Source: Candidatus Enterococcus murrayae (GTDB taxonomy: Bacteria; Bacillota; Bacilli; Lactobacillales; Enterococcaceae). From it: DNA of 64,000 nt. Shown here in pieces: positions 18,143-25,458 of this stretch. The notes beneath the pieces were generated by a model that ran no database searches, had not been told where the DNA came from, and saw only the letters and a program-made list of their open reading frames with translations. The position numbers and the translations under genes are program-made. Numbering within the stretch: the stretch's first letter is position 1; the number at the start of each line of letters is the position of its first letter. The DNA is taken from contig NZ_JAFLVR010000012.1 of the NCBI RefSeq assembly GCF_017315985.1, positions 31,972 to 95,971 on the forward strand, given 5' to 3'.

Positions 18143-19537
18143 ATGGAAAAAGATGTCTTTGATAATGGAATGAACGTGGAGAAAAAGGGACTAACGAAAT
18201 TTTCTATGATTGCTTATGGTTTGGGAGACTTGGCGAGTCAGTTTGTCTGGACATTCGTCGGCACTTATTTAACTGTTTTTTATACAGATATTGTAGGGTT
18301 AGCACCTGTGGCCGTTTCTATGATTATGTTGATTGCTCGGCTTTGGGATGGGATCAATGATCCGATGATGGGGATGATCGCTGAACGAACACGAAGCAAG
18401 CTTGGGCGTTTCCGTCCATATATTGCTTTCGGCTCACCGTTTTTGGCGCTGTTTTCGGTTCTGACATTTACCGGCCCGTTTGGTAATGGCACGGCGGGAA
18501 TTATTTGGGCCGCAGTCATCTATATTGTAGCAGGCATGATTTACACTTTAGTTAATATTCCTTACGGCGCATTGGCCGCAGTCATGAGTGAGAATGCCAA
18601 TGAACGGAATCAGCTGAATGCTTGGCGTTCGGTGGGGATGAATGTCGGAATGATCATTGTCAACTCACTTTCATCATTCATCATGCTGGCATTTTCTGAT
18701 GGCTCGAAGGTCGCGACGGGTCGCGGCTATTTTATGACAGCGTTGATTTACGCAGTGATTTCCATTCCATTATTCTTTGCTGTATTTGCAACCTCTAGAG
18801 AAGTTGTTCAGCCAATGAAAAATGAAAAGAAAGTACCATTCCGTACAACAATCAAAAATGTGGTTGGCAACAAGTACTTAATGATCGTCTTTCTGATCAT
18901 GATTTTACAAATGACGGCCTTCATGGGAAGAATTGCGGTGACGACTTTTTACGTCATCTATTGTCTAGGTGCCTTTACCTTGATCGCTCTATTAATGACG
19001 ATTCCATCAATTGGCGGTGCGCTATGTTCGCTGGCAATCGTTCCACTAGTGAAGCGTTTTGGGAAACGGAATGTTTTGATGGTTTCGTTGATTCTTCAAG
19101 GGATTGGACTATTAGTTGTTTATTTTGCGGACTTTGATAACTTGCCGATGATTATTGCCGGACACGTCATTTTTGGATTATTCAATATGGGCTTTCCGAT
19201 TTCCCTTTCCTTAGTAGCGGACTCGGTGGATTATCAAGAATTGAAATCTGGTGTTCGGACCGATGGAACTGCTTATGCTACTTACGGTCTAGCGACAAAA
19301 ATTGGAAACGCTATCGGCGCTTCTATTGGGATCATGCTGCTTCACTCATTTGGCTATCAAGCCAATATGGAGCAATCTGCGGCAACGAAGGATGGGATTA
19401 ATCTAGTAGTGAATTTACTCCCGGCGATCTTATTCTTTTTAGCGGCGTTCGCTTGCCTATTATGGAATTTAAGCGACAACGATACGGACGATATTCGTGA
19501 ACAGTTAGACCTAAAACGTGAAAGCATCAATGATTAG
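18143..19537 (+). CDS. GPH-family (MelB-like) glycoside/pentoside/hexuronide symporter
   Basis: A 464-residue transporter with about twelve hydrophobic helices. The GPH signature is visible near the N-terminus: YGLGDLASQF and, after TM2, the loop WDGINDPMMGMIAERTRSKLG. These proteins import glycosides with a cation. The start ATG follows CAGGAGG. It lies between an AraC-GH39 regulator and the oxidoreductase/C-deglycosylation-like genes, so I infer that it brings in the glycoside that those enzymes process. The substrate cannot be told from sequence. Confidence 0.88.
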   Translation: MEKDVFDNGMNVEKKGLTKFSMIAYGLGDLASQFVWTFVGTYLTVFYTDIVGLAPVAVSMIMLIARLWDGINDPMMGMIAERTRSKLGRFRPYIAFGSPFLALFSVLTFTGPFGNGTAGIIWAAVIYIVAGMIYTLVNIPYGALAAVMSENANERNQLNAWRSVGMNVGMIIVNSLSSFIMLAFSDGSKVATGRGYFMTALIYAVISIPLFFAVFATSREVVQPMKNEKKVPFRTTIKNVVGNKYLMIVFLIMILQMTAFMGRIAVTTFYVIYCLGAFTLIALLMTIPSIGGALCSLAIVPLVKRFGKRNVLMVSLILQGIGLLVVYFADFDNLPMIIAGHVIFGLFNMGFPISLSLVADSVDYQELKSGVRTDGTAYATYGLATKIGNAIGASIGIMLLHSFGYQANMEQSAATKDGINLVVNLLPAILFFLAAFACLLWNLSDNDTDDIREQLDLKRESIND

Positions 19538-19659
19538 TAATATAAGTATGATACATTTTTGTTCCTTACGAAAAGAAATTGCGGGATGCGCAAAAATGGT
19601 TGATCTTTTCTTGAAGGTTTTGAAGAGTAAGAGGGTCACTCATTCAGTAAACTAATCAT

Positions 19660-19678
19660 TGTAAGCGATATCTATTAT
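19660..19678 (+). promoter_or_regulatory. cre box and -10 candidate before the 3-keto-glycoside operon
   Basis: TGTAAGCGATATCT (19660-19673) matches the cre consensus at every fixed position but the last. A TATTAT -10 candidate follows at 19673-19678, and no good -35 is visible, which fits activator-dependent transcription. A 7-base inverted repeat (TAGCCTG/CAGGCTA, 19678-19711) lies in the leader. Confidence 0.5.
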
Positions 19679-19732
19679 AGCCTGCTGCTTAACAGATCCG
19701 AGAACAGGCTACCATCATGAGGAGGAAACAAC

Positions 19733-20827
19733 GTGAAAAAATTAAGATTCGGAATTATCGGCTGTGGCGGAATCGCCAATCAAAAACATCTGCCCGCTTT
19801 GGCAAAATTAGCTGATCAAGTGGAGTTAGTCGCTTTTTGCGATACAGTCATCGAACGGGCTGAAGCAGCTGCAGCGGAATATGGCGTGTCAGAGGCTTTA
19901 GTGACTGAGGATTATCAAGAAGTAGTAAAACAGGAAAACATCGATGTGATCCATGTGTTGACACCGAATATTTCTCATTCGTATATCACCGTAGATGCAT
20001 TGGAAGCCGGCAAGCATGTCATGTGTGAAAAACCAATGGCGATCAACTATGAGGAAGCAAAAAAAATGCTGGATGCGGCAAAACGTACCGGCAAGAAACT
20101 AACAATTGGTTATCAAAACCGTTTCCGTGCTGATTCATTGGCAACTTATGATGCCTGCAGCAAAGGGGAATTAGGCGATATCTATTTTGCGAAAGCGCAT
20201 GCCGTTCGTCGCAAAGGCGTGCCAACTTGGGGTGTCTTCCCGGATAAAGAAAAACAAGGCGGCGGCCCGTTGATTGATATCGGGACTCACGCATTAGACC
20301 TGACTCTTTGGTATATGAACAACTACAAACCCAAAATGGTCTTAGGCTCGACGTATCAAAAATTGAAAGACAATCCAATGGCCAATATGTTTGGGTCATG
20401 GAATCCAGAAACCTTTGAAACAGAAGATTCAGCATTCGGCTTAATCAAGATGGAAAACGGCGCAACGATCTTCTTAGAAGCCGCTTGGGCATTAAATATG
20501 ATCAACCCGAAAGAAGCACAAGTCACTCTTTGCGGAACAGAAGGCGGAGCGGAAATGTTCGGAAAAGCCTTCTTGGATCAAGGCTATGTGGTCTTTAACA
20601 AAGCGGCTCATAATCAATTGGAACAAACAGAACCTTCTGATGCTGGCGGCGTCTTCGGCTTTGAAGGATCGAGCCTGGAACAAAAAGATGCGGAAGCGAA
20701 GCAATGGGTCGAAGCGATCTTAAATGATACCGAACCAGTCGTAAAACCAGAACAGGCCATCGTAGTGACACAAATTTTAGAAGCCATCTACAAATCTGCT
20801 GAGACTGGAAAAGTCGTAGAGCTGTAG
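19733..20827 (+). CDS. Gfo/Idh/MocA oxidoreductase, candidate glycoside 3-dehydrogenase
   Basis: A 364-residue NAD(P)-dependent oxidoreductase. The N-terminal Rossmann motif is GIIGCGGIANQKH, the family motif is CEKPMAIN with E99-K100-P101, and the C-terminal domain has D182 and H186 in DIGTHALDL. The start is GTG after GAGGAGG. In gut bacteria that break C-glycosides, an enzyme of this family (DgpA) oxidises the sugar 3-hydroxyl before the C-C bond is cut; this gene lies directly before a matching alpha/beta pair. I infer the same role, with the keto-sugar released later being reduced back to glucose. An inositol or other sugar dehydrogenase cannot be excluded from sequence alone. Confidence 0.83.
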   Translation: MKKLRFGIIGCGGIANQKHLPALAKLADQVELVAFCDTVIERAEAAAAEYGVSEALVTEDYQEVVKQENIDVIHVLTPNISHSYITVDALEAGKHVMCEKPMAINYEEAKKMLDAAKRTGKKLTIGYQNRFRADSLATYDACSKGELGDIYFAKAHAVRRKGVPTWGVFPDKEKQGGGPLIDIGTHALDLTLWYMNNYKPKMVLGSTYQKLKDNPMANMFGSWNPETFETEDSAFGLIKMENGATIFLEAAWALNMINPKEAQVTLCGTEGGAEMFGKAFLDQGYVVFNKAAHNQLEQTEPSDAGGVFGFEGSSLEQKDAEAKQWVEAILNDTEPVVKPEQAIVVTQILEAIYKSAETGKVVEL

Positions 20828-20839
20828 AAACAGGATTAA

Positions 20840-20868
20840 GGGCGAGCGGGGCAGCAATCTGCTCGCCC
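20840..20868 (+). other. Intra-operon GC-rich hairpin
   Basis: GGGCGAGC pairs perfectly with GCTCGCCC over a 13-base loop. There is no clear T run after it, so it may set mRNA processing or partial termination between the oxidoreductase and the alpha-subunit gene. Confidence 0.55.
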
Positions 20869-20894
20869 AATCATTATTTATTGGAGGGAATAAC

Positions 20895-21914
20895 ATGTCT
20901 CGAATCAAGACAGCAGTTAGTTTATACAGTTTACAGGACGAATATTTGAATCATCGGATGGATTTAACCGCGATGATGCACTTCTTAAAGGAACACAACG
21001 TTGAAGGGGTAGAAATTTTACCGGATCAAAATATCAAAAACGCGCCGCATCCATCAGAAGCAGACGTGGCACAATGGCATCAGCTTTTAGCAGAAACAGG
21101 GATCACACCAGTGATTGCGGATGTCTTTTTGAATACAAATTTATACAAGAACCGCAGCCTGACGAAACGGGAATGTATCGATTTATTGATTGAAGAGATC
21201 AAACAGGCCAATCGCCTTGGCATCAAGCTGATTCGCCTAGTTTCGATGGTCCCTTACTGGGTCTGCGAACCACTTTTACCCTATTGTGAAGACTATGATG
21301 TGACGATCGCGTTAGAGGTTCATGCAGGAATGGCCTTTGATGAGCCTGAGACCCTTGATTTTATCGAAGAAATGAAACGTTTGAACTCTCCTTATGTGGG
21401 ACTAGTGATCGATACCGGCATCTTCTGTCAAAAATTCCCGAGAGTGGTCAAGGCCTATGAAATCAACAACGGTGCCAGTCCAGAAATGTTCGATTACTTA
21501 GATCAGCTGTTTGAACAAGGTACCGATTTGCATCGCACAGTAAAGGAAAATAACGGAGAATACCCTGAAGCCTTCAAAAAGGTCATCAAAACAAAAGAAG
21601 ACCAGATGTTTGCGCCATTATGTGATGGCTATGAAAACTATCCCTTTGAAGTGATGGACGATTTAATGCCTTACATCAAGCATTTCCATATCAAGATGTT
21701 CGAGATGACACCAGAAGGTCCAGAATATTCGATGGATTATAAAGGCTTGTTAGAATACTTGGACCAAAAGGGTTATGACGGCTATGTAGCGACGGAATAT
21801 GAAGGCAATCGCTTCACTCTGCCAGGCAAACCAATGCAGGAAAAAGAACAAGTCGCGGCGAATCAAAAATACTTGCAGGCTTGCTTGAAAGAAATTCAAG
21901 GGGGACGGAAATAA
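20895..21914 (+). CDS. TIM-barrel sugar isomerase-like protein, candidate C-glycoside deglycosidase alpha subunit
   Basis: A 339-residue protein of the AP endonuclease 2/xylose isomerase-like barrel family. Four candidate metal ligands stand at strand ends: E141 (ALEVHAG), D173 (GLVIDTG), H265 (HFHIKMFE) and E301 (VATEYEGNR). The start ATG follows TTGGAGGG. Its stop codon overlaps the start of a DUF6379-like gene (TAATG), so the two products are probably made in equal amount. The catalytic alpha subunits of C-glycoside deglycosidases (CarB, DfgA, DgpC type) are metal-dependent proteins of this fold and are encoded beside such a small beta subunit. The pairing is the main argument; the substrate is unknown. 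Confidence 0.8.
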   Translation: MSRIKTAVSLYSLQDEYLNHRMDLTAMMHFLKEHNVEGVEILPDQNIKNAPHPSEADVAQWHQLLAETGITPVIADVFLNTNLYKNRSLTKRECIDLLIEEIKQANRLGIKLIRLVSMVPYWVCEPLLPYCEDYDVTIALEVHAGMAFDEPETLDFIEEMKRLNSPYVGLVIDTGIFCQKFPRVVKAYEINNGASPEMFDYLDQLFEQGTDLHRTVKENNGEYPEAFKKVIKTKEDQMFAPLCDGYENYPFEVMDDLMPYIKHFHIKMFEMTPEGPEYSMDYKGLLEYLDQKGYDGYVATEYEGNRFTLPGKPMQEKEQVAANQKYLQACLKEIQGGRK

Positions 21915-22303
21915 TGTTTGATAATAATGTATTCAAAAAGGACAGCTGTAAAAATATTGAAGAAAACGGTGAAGTGATTGGGTACGAATTACAAACGCTG
22001 ATCACGTATTATCGCGGCGTGCCGCTTTCCATGGTGGAGTTCATCAAAGTAGCGGTAGATGGTGAAGAGGCTCCAGCGGAAAAAATCCAAATTTCGATCG
22101 ATCAAGAGGATTGGTTTACTTTGGCAGAAGCTGCGACGGTTACGACATATAAATGGGAATACGGCGAACCGTTGTATATCCGTGTATTGCAAGCGGGCGG
22201 CTTAGCCAAAGGCGAACATCAAATCAAATTGACGGTCGCTACTAGAACGGCTTATATCCCTGTTCCATTGGTCGGGGTAAAAGAACGAGCAGTGGCGGTT
22301 TAG
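21914..22303 (+). CDS. DUF6379-like protein, candidate C-glycoside deglycosidase beta subunit
   Basis: A 129-residue soluble protein without signal peptide or membrane helix. The sequence is beta-rich with short features such as TYYRGVPLSMVEFIKVAVDG and YGEPLYIRVLQAGGL. I recognise it as resembling the small beta subunits (DUF6379) of bacterial C-glycoside-cleaving enzymes, which complete the active site of the alpha barrel. The start codon overlaps the stop of the alpha gene (TAATG), and GGGGACGG lies before it; a longer frame from 21881 would overlap the alpha gene by 34 bases and is less likely. This gene gives the cluster its specific meaning, since Gfo/Idh/MocA and barrel genes alone are common. 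Confidence 0.72.
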   Translation: MFDNNVFKKDSCKNIEENGEVIGYELQTLITYYRGVPLSMVEFIKVAVDGEEAPAEKIQISIDQEDWFTLAEAATVTTYKWEYGEPLYIRVLQAGGLAKGEHQIKLTVATRTAYIPVPLVGVKERAVAV

Positions 22304-22319
22304 AGAAAGGACGAGTAAA

Positions 22320-23375
22320 ATGTTGCATTTTGGGATCATCGGTTATGGCTTCATGGGGCAAACCCATGGAGAAATGATCAAAAACTTAGATTACGGGAAG
22401 CTTGAAGCGGTTTGCGACATCAACAAGGATCAGTTGAAAGACGTGCCGGCGGAGGTCAAAACCTTTTTAAAAGCGGACCAATTATTAGCAGAAGAAGCTG
22501 TTGGTACGGTCATCATTGCAGTACCTAATCATCTCCATTTAGAAATGGTTAAAAAAGCCGCTGCGGCGAAAAAAGACATTATTTTAGAAAAACCAGCAGC
22601 GATGAACGGAAATGAATTTCAGGAAATGATGGCTGTTACAGATGCAGCCGGCGTGCGCTTCACGATCCATCATCAACGTCGTTGGGACAAGGATTATCGT
22701 TTGATGAAGGAAGTCGTTGAGAGTCAAACGTTAGGCGATATCTACACGATCAAAAATAGTCTTTATGGCTTTAACGGAAATATGCACGATTGGCACATCT
22801 ATCCAGAGTTTGGTGGTGGTATGCTTTATGATTGGGGCGTTCATTTATTAGATCAAATGCTTTGGATGATCCCTGGCAAGCTGAAAACCGTTTATGCCGA
22901 TGTACGGAATGTGATCAATCAAAATGTCGATGACTATTTCAATATTCAGCTATATTTCGATAGCGGCATCACGGGACAGGTGGAATTAGGTACCTACTTT
23001 TTAAAGGATGAAGCTTCTTGGTTTGAACGCCATTGGTTTGTCGGCGGAAACAAAGGCAGTGCCTATGTTGACGGCTTCAATCCGCAAGGAAAGATCGTCC
23101 GCACCAGTGAGCTATTGACCAATGTTCCCGGCAAAATCACTATGACCGCTGCTGGGCCGACTCGTTCCTTTGGTCCGCCGCCAGAAGGTCGCTTAGTCAC
23201 TGAAGAATTACCGGATGTAACGGTCAATCATCAAATGTTCTTTGATCATTACAATCAATATGTCGAAGGAAAAGAAGAGTTAGTCGTCAAACCGACAGAA
23301 ATCCTGCGCTTAATGAAGCTTTTAGATGCGATCAAATTATCAGCGAAGGAACATCGCTCAGTCGATTTTGAATAG
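22320..23375 (+). CDS. Second Gfo/Idh/MocA oxidoreductase of the cluster
   Basis: A 351-residue NAD(P)-dependent oxidoreductase with the Rossmann motif GIIGYGFMGQTHGE, the EKP motif at E90-K91-P92, and the C-terminal GGGMLYDWGVHLLDQMLW with the usual Asp/His pair. It is only distantly similar to the product at 19733, so it is not a recent duplicate. It may oxidise a different glycoside, or reduce the 3-keto-glucose product so that the cofactor is recycled between the two enzymes. It lies 16 bases after the beta-subunit gene in the same operon. Its ribosome binding site (GAAAGGACGAG) is moderate. Confidence 0.82.
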   Translation: MLHFGIIGYGFMGQTHGEMIKNLDYGKLEAVCDINKDQLKDVPAEVKTFLKADQLLAEEAVGTVIIAVPNHLHLEMVKKAAAAKKDIILEKPAAMNGNEFQEMMAVTDAAGVRFTIHHQRRWDKDYRLMKEVVESQTLGDIYTIKNSLYGFNGNMHDWHIYPEFGGGMLYDWGVHLLDQMLWMIPGKLKTVYADVRNVINQNVDDYFNIQLYFDSGITGQVELGTYFLKDEASWFERHWFVGGNKGSAYVDGFNPQGKIVRTSELLTNVPGKITMTAAGPTRSFGPPPEGRLVTEELPDVTVNHQMFFDHYNQYVEGKEELVVKPTEILRLMKLLDAIKLSAKEHRSVDFE

Positions 23376-23390
23376 AAGGAGGGAGAAAAC

Positions 23391-24302
23391 ATGCAATTAG
23401 GATTGGTATCAGCGATCTTGGATCAAAGTGATTTTTATGAAATGATCGATATCGTTGCGGAAAATGGGCTGGACTGTGTGGAAGTCGCTTGTTGGCCAGC
23501 AGGGAAAGCCGAGCGCCGTTATGCGGGCGTTTCTCATATTGATACAGAAAATTTAACAGCGGAACAGGCGCAGAAATACCGGGCCTACGCGGCAGAAAAA
23601 AATGTTGCGCTTTCGGCTTTAGCCTATTATCCGAATCCATTAGATGAGGACTTGGAAAAACGCCAGTTGGTGATCGATCATTTATATTCTGTGATTGATG
23701 CGGCAAAACTTATGGAGATCAATTTGGTCACAACCTTTATTGGACGGATGCCGTCTAAAACGGTCTCGGAAAATTTGCAGGAAATGAAAAAGGTTTGGAC
23801 ACCGATTCTTGCCCATGCTGAAAAGCAAAATGTGAAGATCGCGATTGAGAATTGTCCGATGCTTTTCACGGAAGATGAATGGCCAGGCGGACAAAACCTG
23901 ATGACCACACCTGCTTTGTTTAGAAAAATATTTGCTAGTTTAGACAGTGACTATCTTGGTTTGAATTTTGATCCTTCGCATTTTGTTTGGCAGCAGATGG
24001 ATTACATCGCACCGCTTTATGAATTCAAGGACAAATTGTTTCATATCCATTATAAAGATATCAAGCTGTATTGGAACAAGCTGCAGGAAGTCGGCGTAAT
24101 GGCGACACCATTAGAATACATGTCACCGAAGCTGCCCGGCTTAGGCGATGTGGATTGGGGTAAGTATGTTTCTGCCCTCACGGATATTGGCTACAGCGGC
24201 TACACCTGTATCGAGGTGGAAGATCGTGCGTATGAATCAGACTATGACGATGTGAAGCGATCAATCAAGCAAAGTACTCACTACTTGCGGAATTTTGTTT
24301 AG
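23391..24302 (+). CDS. Sugar phosphate isomerase/epimerase family protein
   Basis: A 303-residue barrel of the xylose isomerase-like superfamily with four candidate metal ligands: E153 (AIENCPM), D194 (NFDPSHF), H220 (FHIHYKD) and E275 (CIEVEDRA). The start follows AAGGAGGGAG. It differs clearly from the barrel at 20895 and has no small subunit of its own. Possible roles are a 3-keto-sugar isomerase or epimerase, or a one-subunit lyase for 3-keto-O-glycosides. The operon position between an oxidoreductase and a glucokinase supports a step in keto-sugar processing, but the reaction is not known. Confidence 0.78.
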   Translation: MQLGLVSAILDQSDFYEMIDIVAENGLDCVEVACWPAGKAERRYAGVSHIDTENLTAEQAQKYRAYAAEKNVALSALAYYPNPLDEDLEKRQLVIDHLYSVIDAAKLMEINLVTTFIGRMPSKTVSENLQEMKKVWTPILAHAEKQNVKIAIENCPMLFTEDEWPGGQNLMTTPALFRKIFASLDSDYLGLNFDPSHFVWQQMDYIAPLYEFKDKLFHIHYKDIKLYWNKLQEVGVMATPLEYMSPKLPGLGDVDWGKYVSALTDIGYSGYTCIEVEDRAYESDYDDVKRSIKQSTHYLRNFV

Positions 24303-24313
24303 CAGGTGGGACT

Positions 24314-25279
24314 ATGGAAAATCGACAAAATAAATTGATCGGCATCGATGTTGGCGGAACCTTTATCAAATTTGCTCTAATGGATACAGAAGGAGCGATT
24401 GAAAAAGATTGGATGATCCCGACTGATATTGCGGAAAAAGGCAAGCATATTCCCAAAGATATTTGTACATCGATCCGTGCTTCAGTCGATCAAAATGAAT
24501 TGGCGGAATTGTTGGGGATAGGAATCGGCGTTCCGGGTCCGATCTCTCCAGATGGAAATACTGTCGTTCGAGCAGTGAATTTAGATTGGGAACAGGTCCC
24601 CTTGAAGGAGATAATCGAAGCGGAATTAGCTATCGGTGTCCGTTTATTGAACGATGCCAATGCTGCTGCCTTGGGTGAAATGTGGAAAGGCGCAGCACAA
24701 GGAAAGGCTGACTTATTGTTCGTCACCTTGGGGACCGGTGTCGGCGGCGGCATCGTTTTAAAGGGTGAAGTCTTAAACGGTTGTCATTCTGCAGGCGGAG
24801 AAATCGGACATATCCCAGTCCGTTCGGAGGAAAATAGATTGTGCGGCTGCGGTGGAAGAAACTGCTTGGAGACTTTTGCTTCAGCGAACGGGCTGGTTAT
24901 GTCCATGCGCGAAAAGCTGAAAAAAGCTGGTGAACCGTGGCATGAAATGACCTCGAAGGATGTTTTTGAAGCAGTGGCAAAAAATGATCCTTATGCTCAA
25001 GCGGTTTTAGAAGACTTTATGGATATCCTGGGACAGGCTTTAGCTGGAATCATGAACACCATCGATGTAGAAGAAGTGATCATCGGCGGAGGTTTATCTG
25101 AGGCTGGGGACGCGTTGCTTGATCCATTGAAGGAAAAGATGGACGCCTATGTTTTCCCGCAAATAAGAAATCATTTTTCAGTCAAAAAAGCGTTACTAGG
25201 AAACAAAGCAGGCATCTATGGGGCTGCCTATGCTTACCTGACTTCACACAATAACACCTATGCAGGTACAGTTAAGTAG
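24314..25279 (+). CDS. ROK-family sugar kinase, probable glucokinase
   Basis: A 321-residue ROK kinase. It has the N-terminal phosphate motif GIDVGGTFIKFALMD, the sugar-binding LNDANAAALGE, the second phosphate loop TLGTGVGGGIV and the zinc site GCGGRNCLE. The last gene of the operon, it begins 11 bases after the second barrel gene with GCAGGTGGGAC upstream. If the operon releases glucose from a glycoside, this enzyme would make glucose 6-phosphate from it. A fructokinase or other ROK specificity remains possible. A strong terminator follows. Confidence 0.9.
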   Translation: MENRQNKLIGIDVGGTFIKFALMDTEGAIEKDWMIPTDIAEKGKHIPKDICTSIRASVDQNELAELLGIGIGVPGPISPDGNTVVRAVNLDWEQVPLKEIIEAELAIGVRLLNDANAAALGEMWKGAAQGKADLLFVTLGTGVGGGIVLKGEVLNGCHSAGGEIGHIPVRSEENRLCGCGGRNCLETFASANGLVMSMREKLKKAGEPWHEMTSKDVFEAVAKNDPYAQAVLEDFMDILGQALAGIMNTIDVEEVIIGGGLSEAGDALLDPLKEKMDAYVFPQIRNHFSVKKALLGNKAGIYGAAYAYLTSHNNTYAGTVK

Positions 25280-25295
25280 ATAAAATAAGTAATGA

Positions 25296-25357
25296 AGCAT
25301 CTTGAGACTAGGGGAATGAGGCACTATGTTCATTCAAAGGGTCTCAAGATGCTTTTT
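25296..25357 (+). terminator. Terminator of the 3-keto-glycoside operon
   Basis: AGCATCTTGAGAC pairs perfectly with GTCTCAAGATGCT across a 32-base loop, followed by TTTTCTT. Confidence 0.85.
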
Positions 25358-25458
25358 CTTCGCTGGATTATTTTGGAATCAGGGCTAGTATTGGCACCGC
25401 TGCTTCCTTTACCATGAGAGTAAGTAAAAAAGAACGGTACATAGAAAAGAGGGATCAT

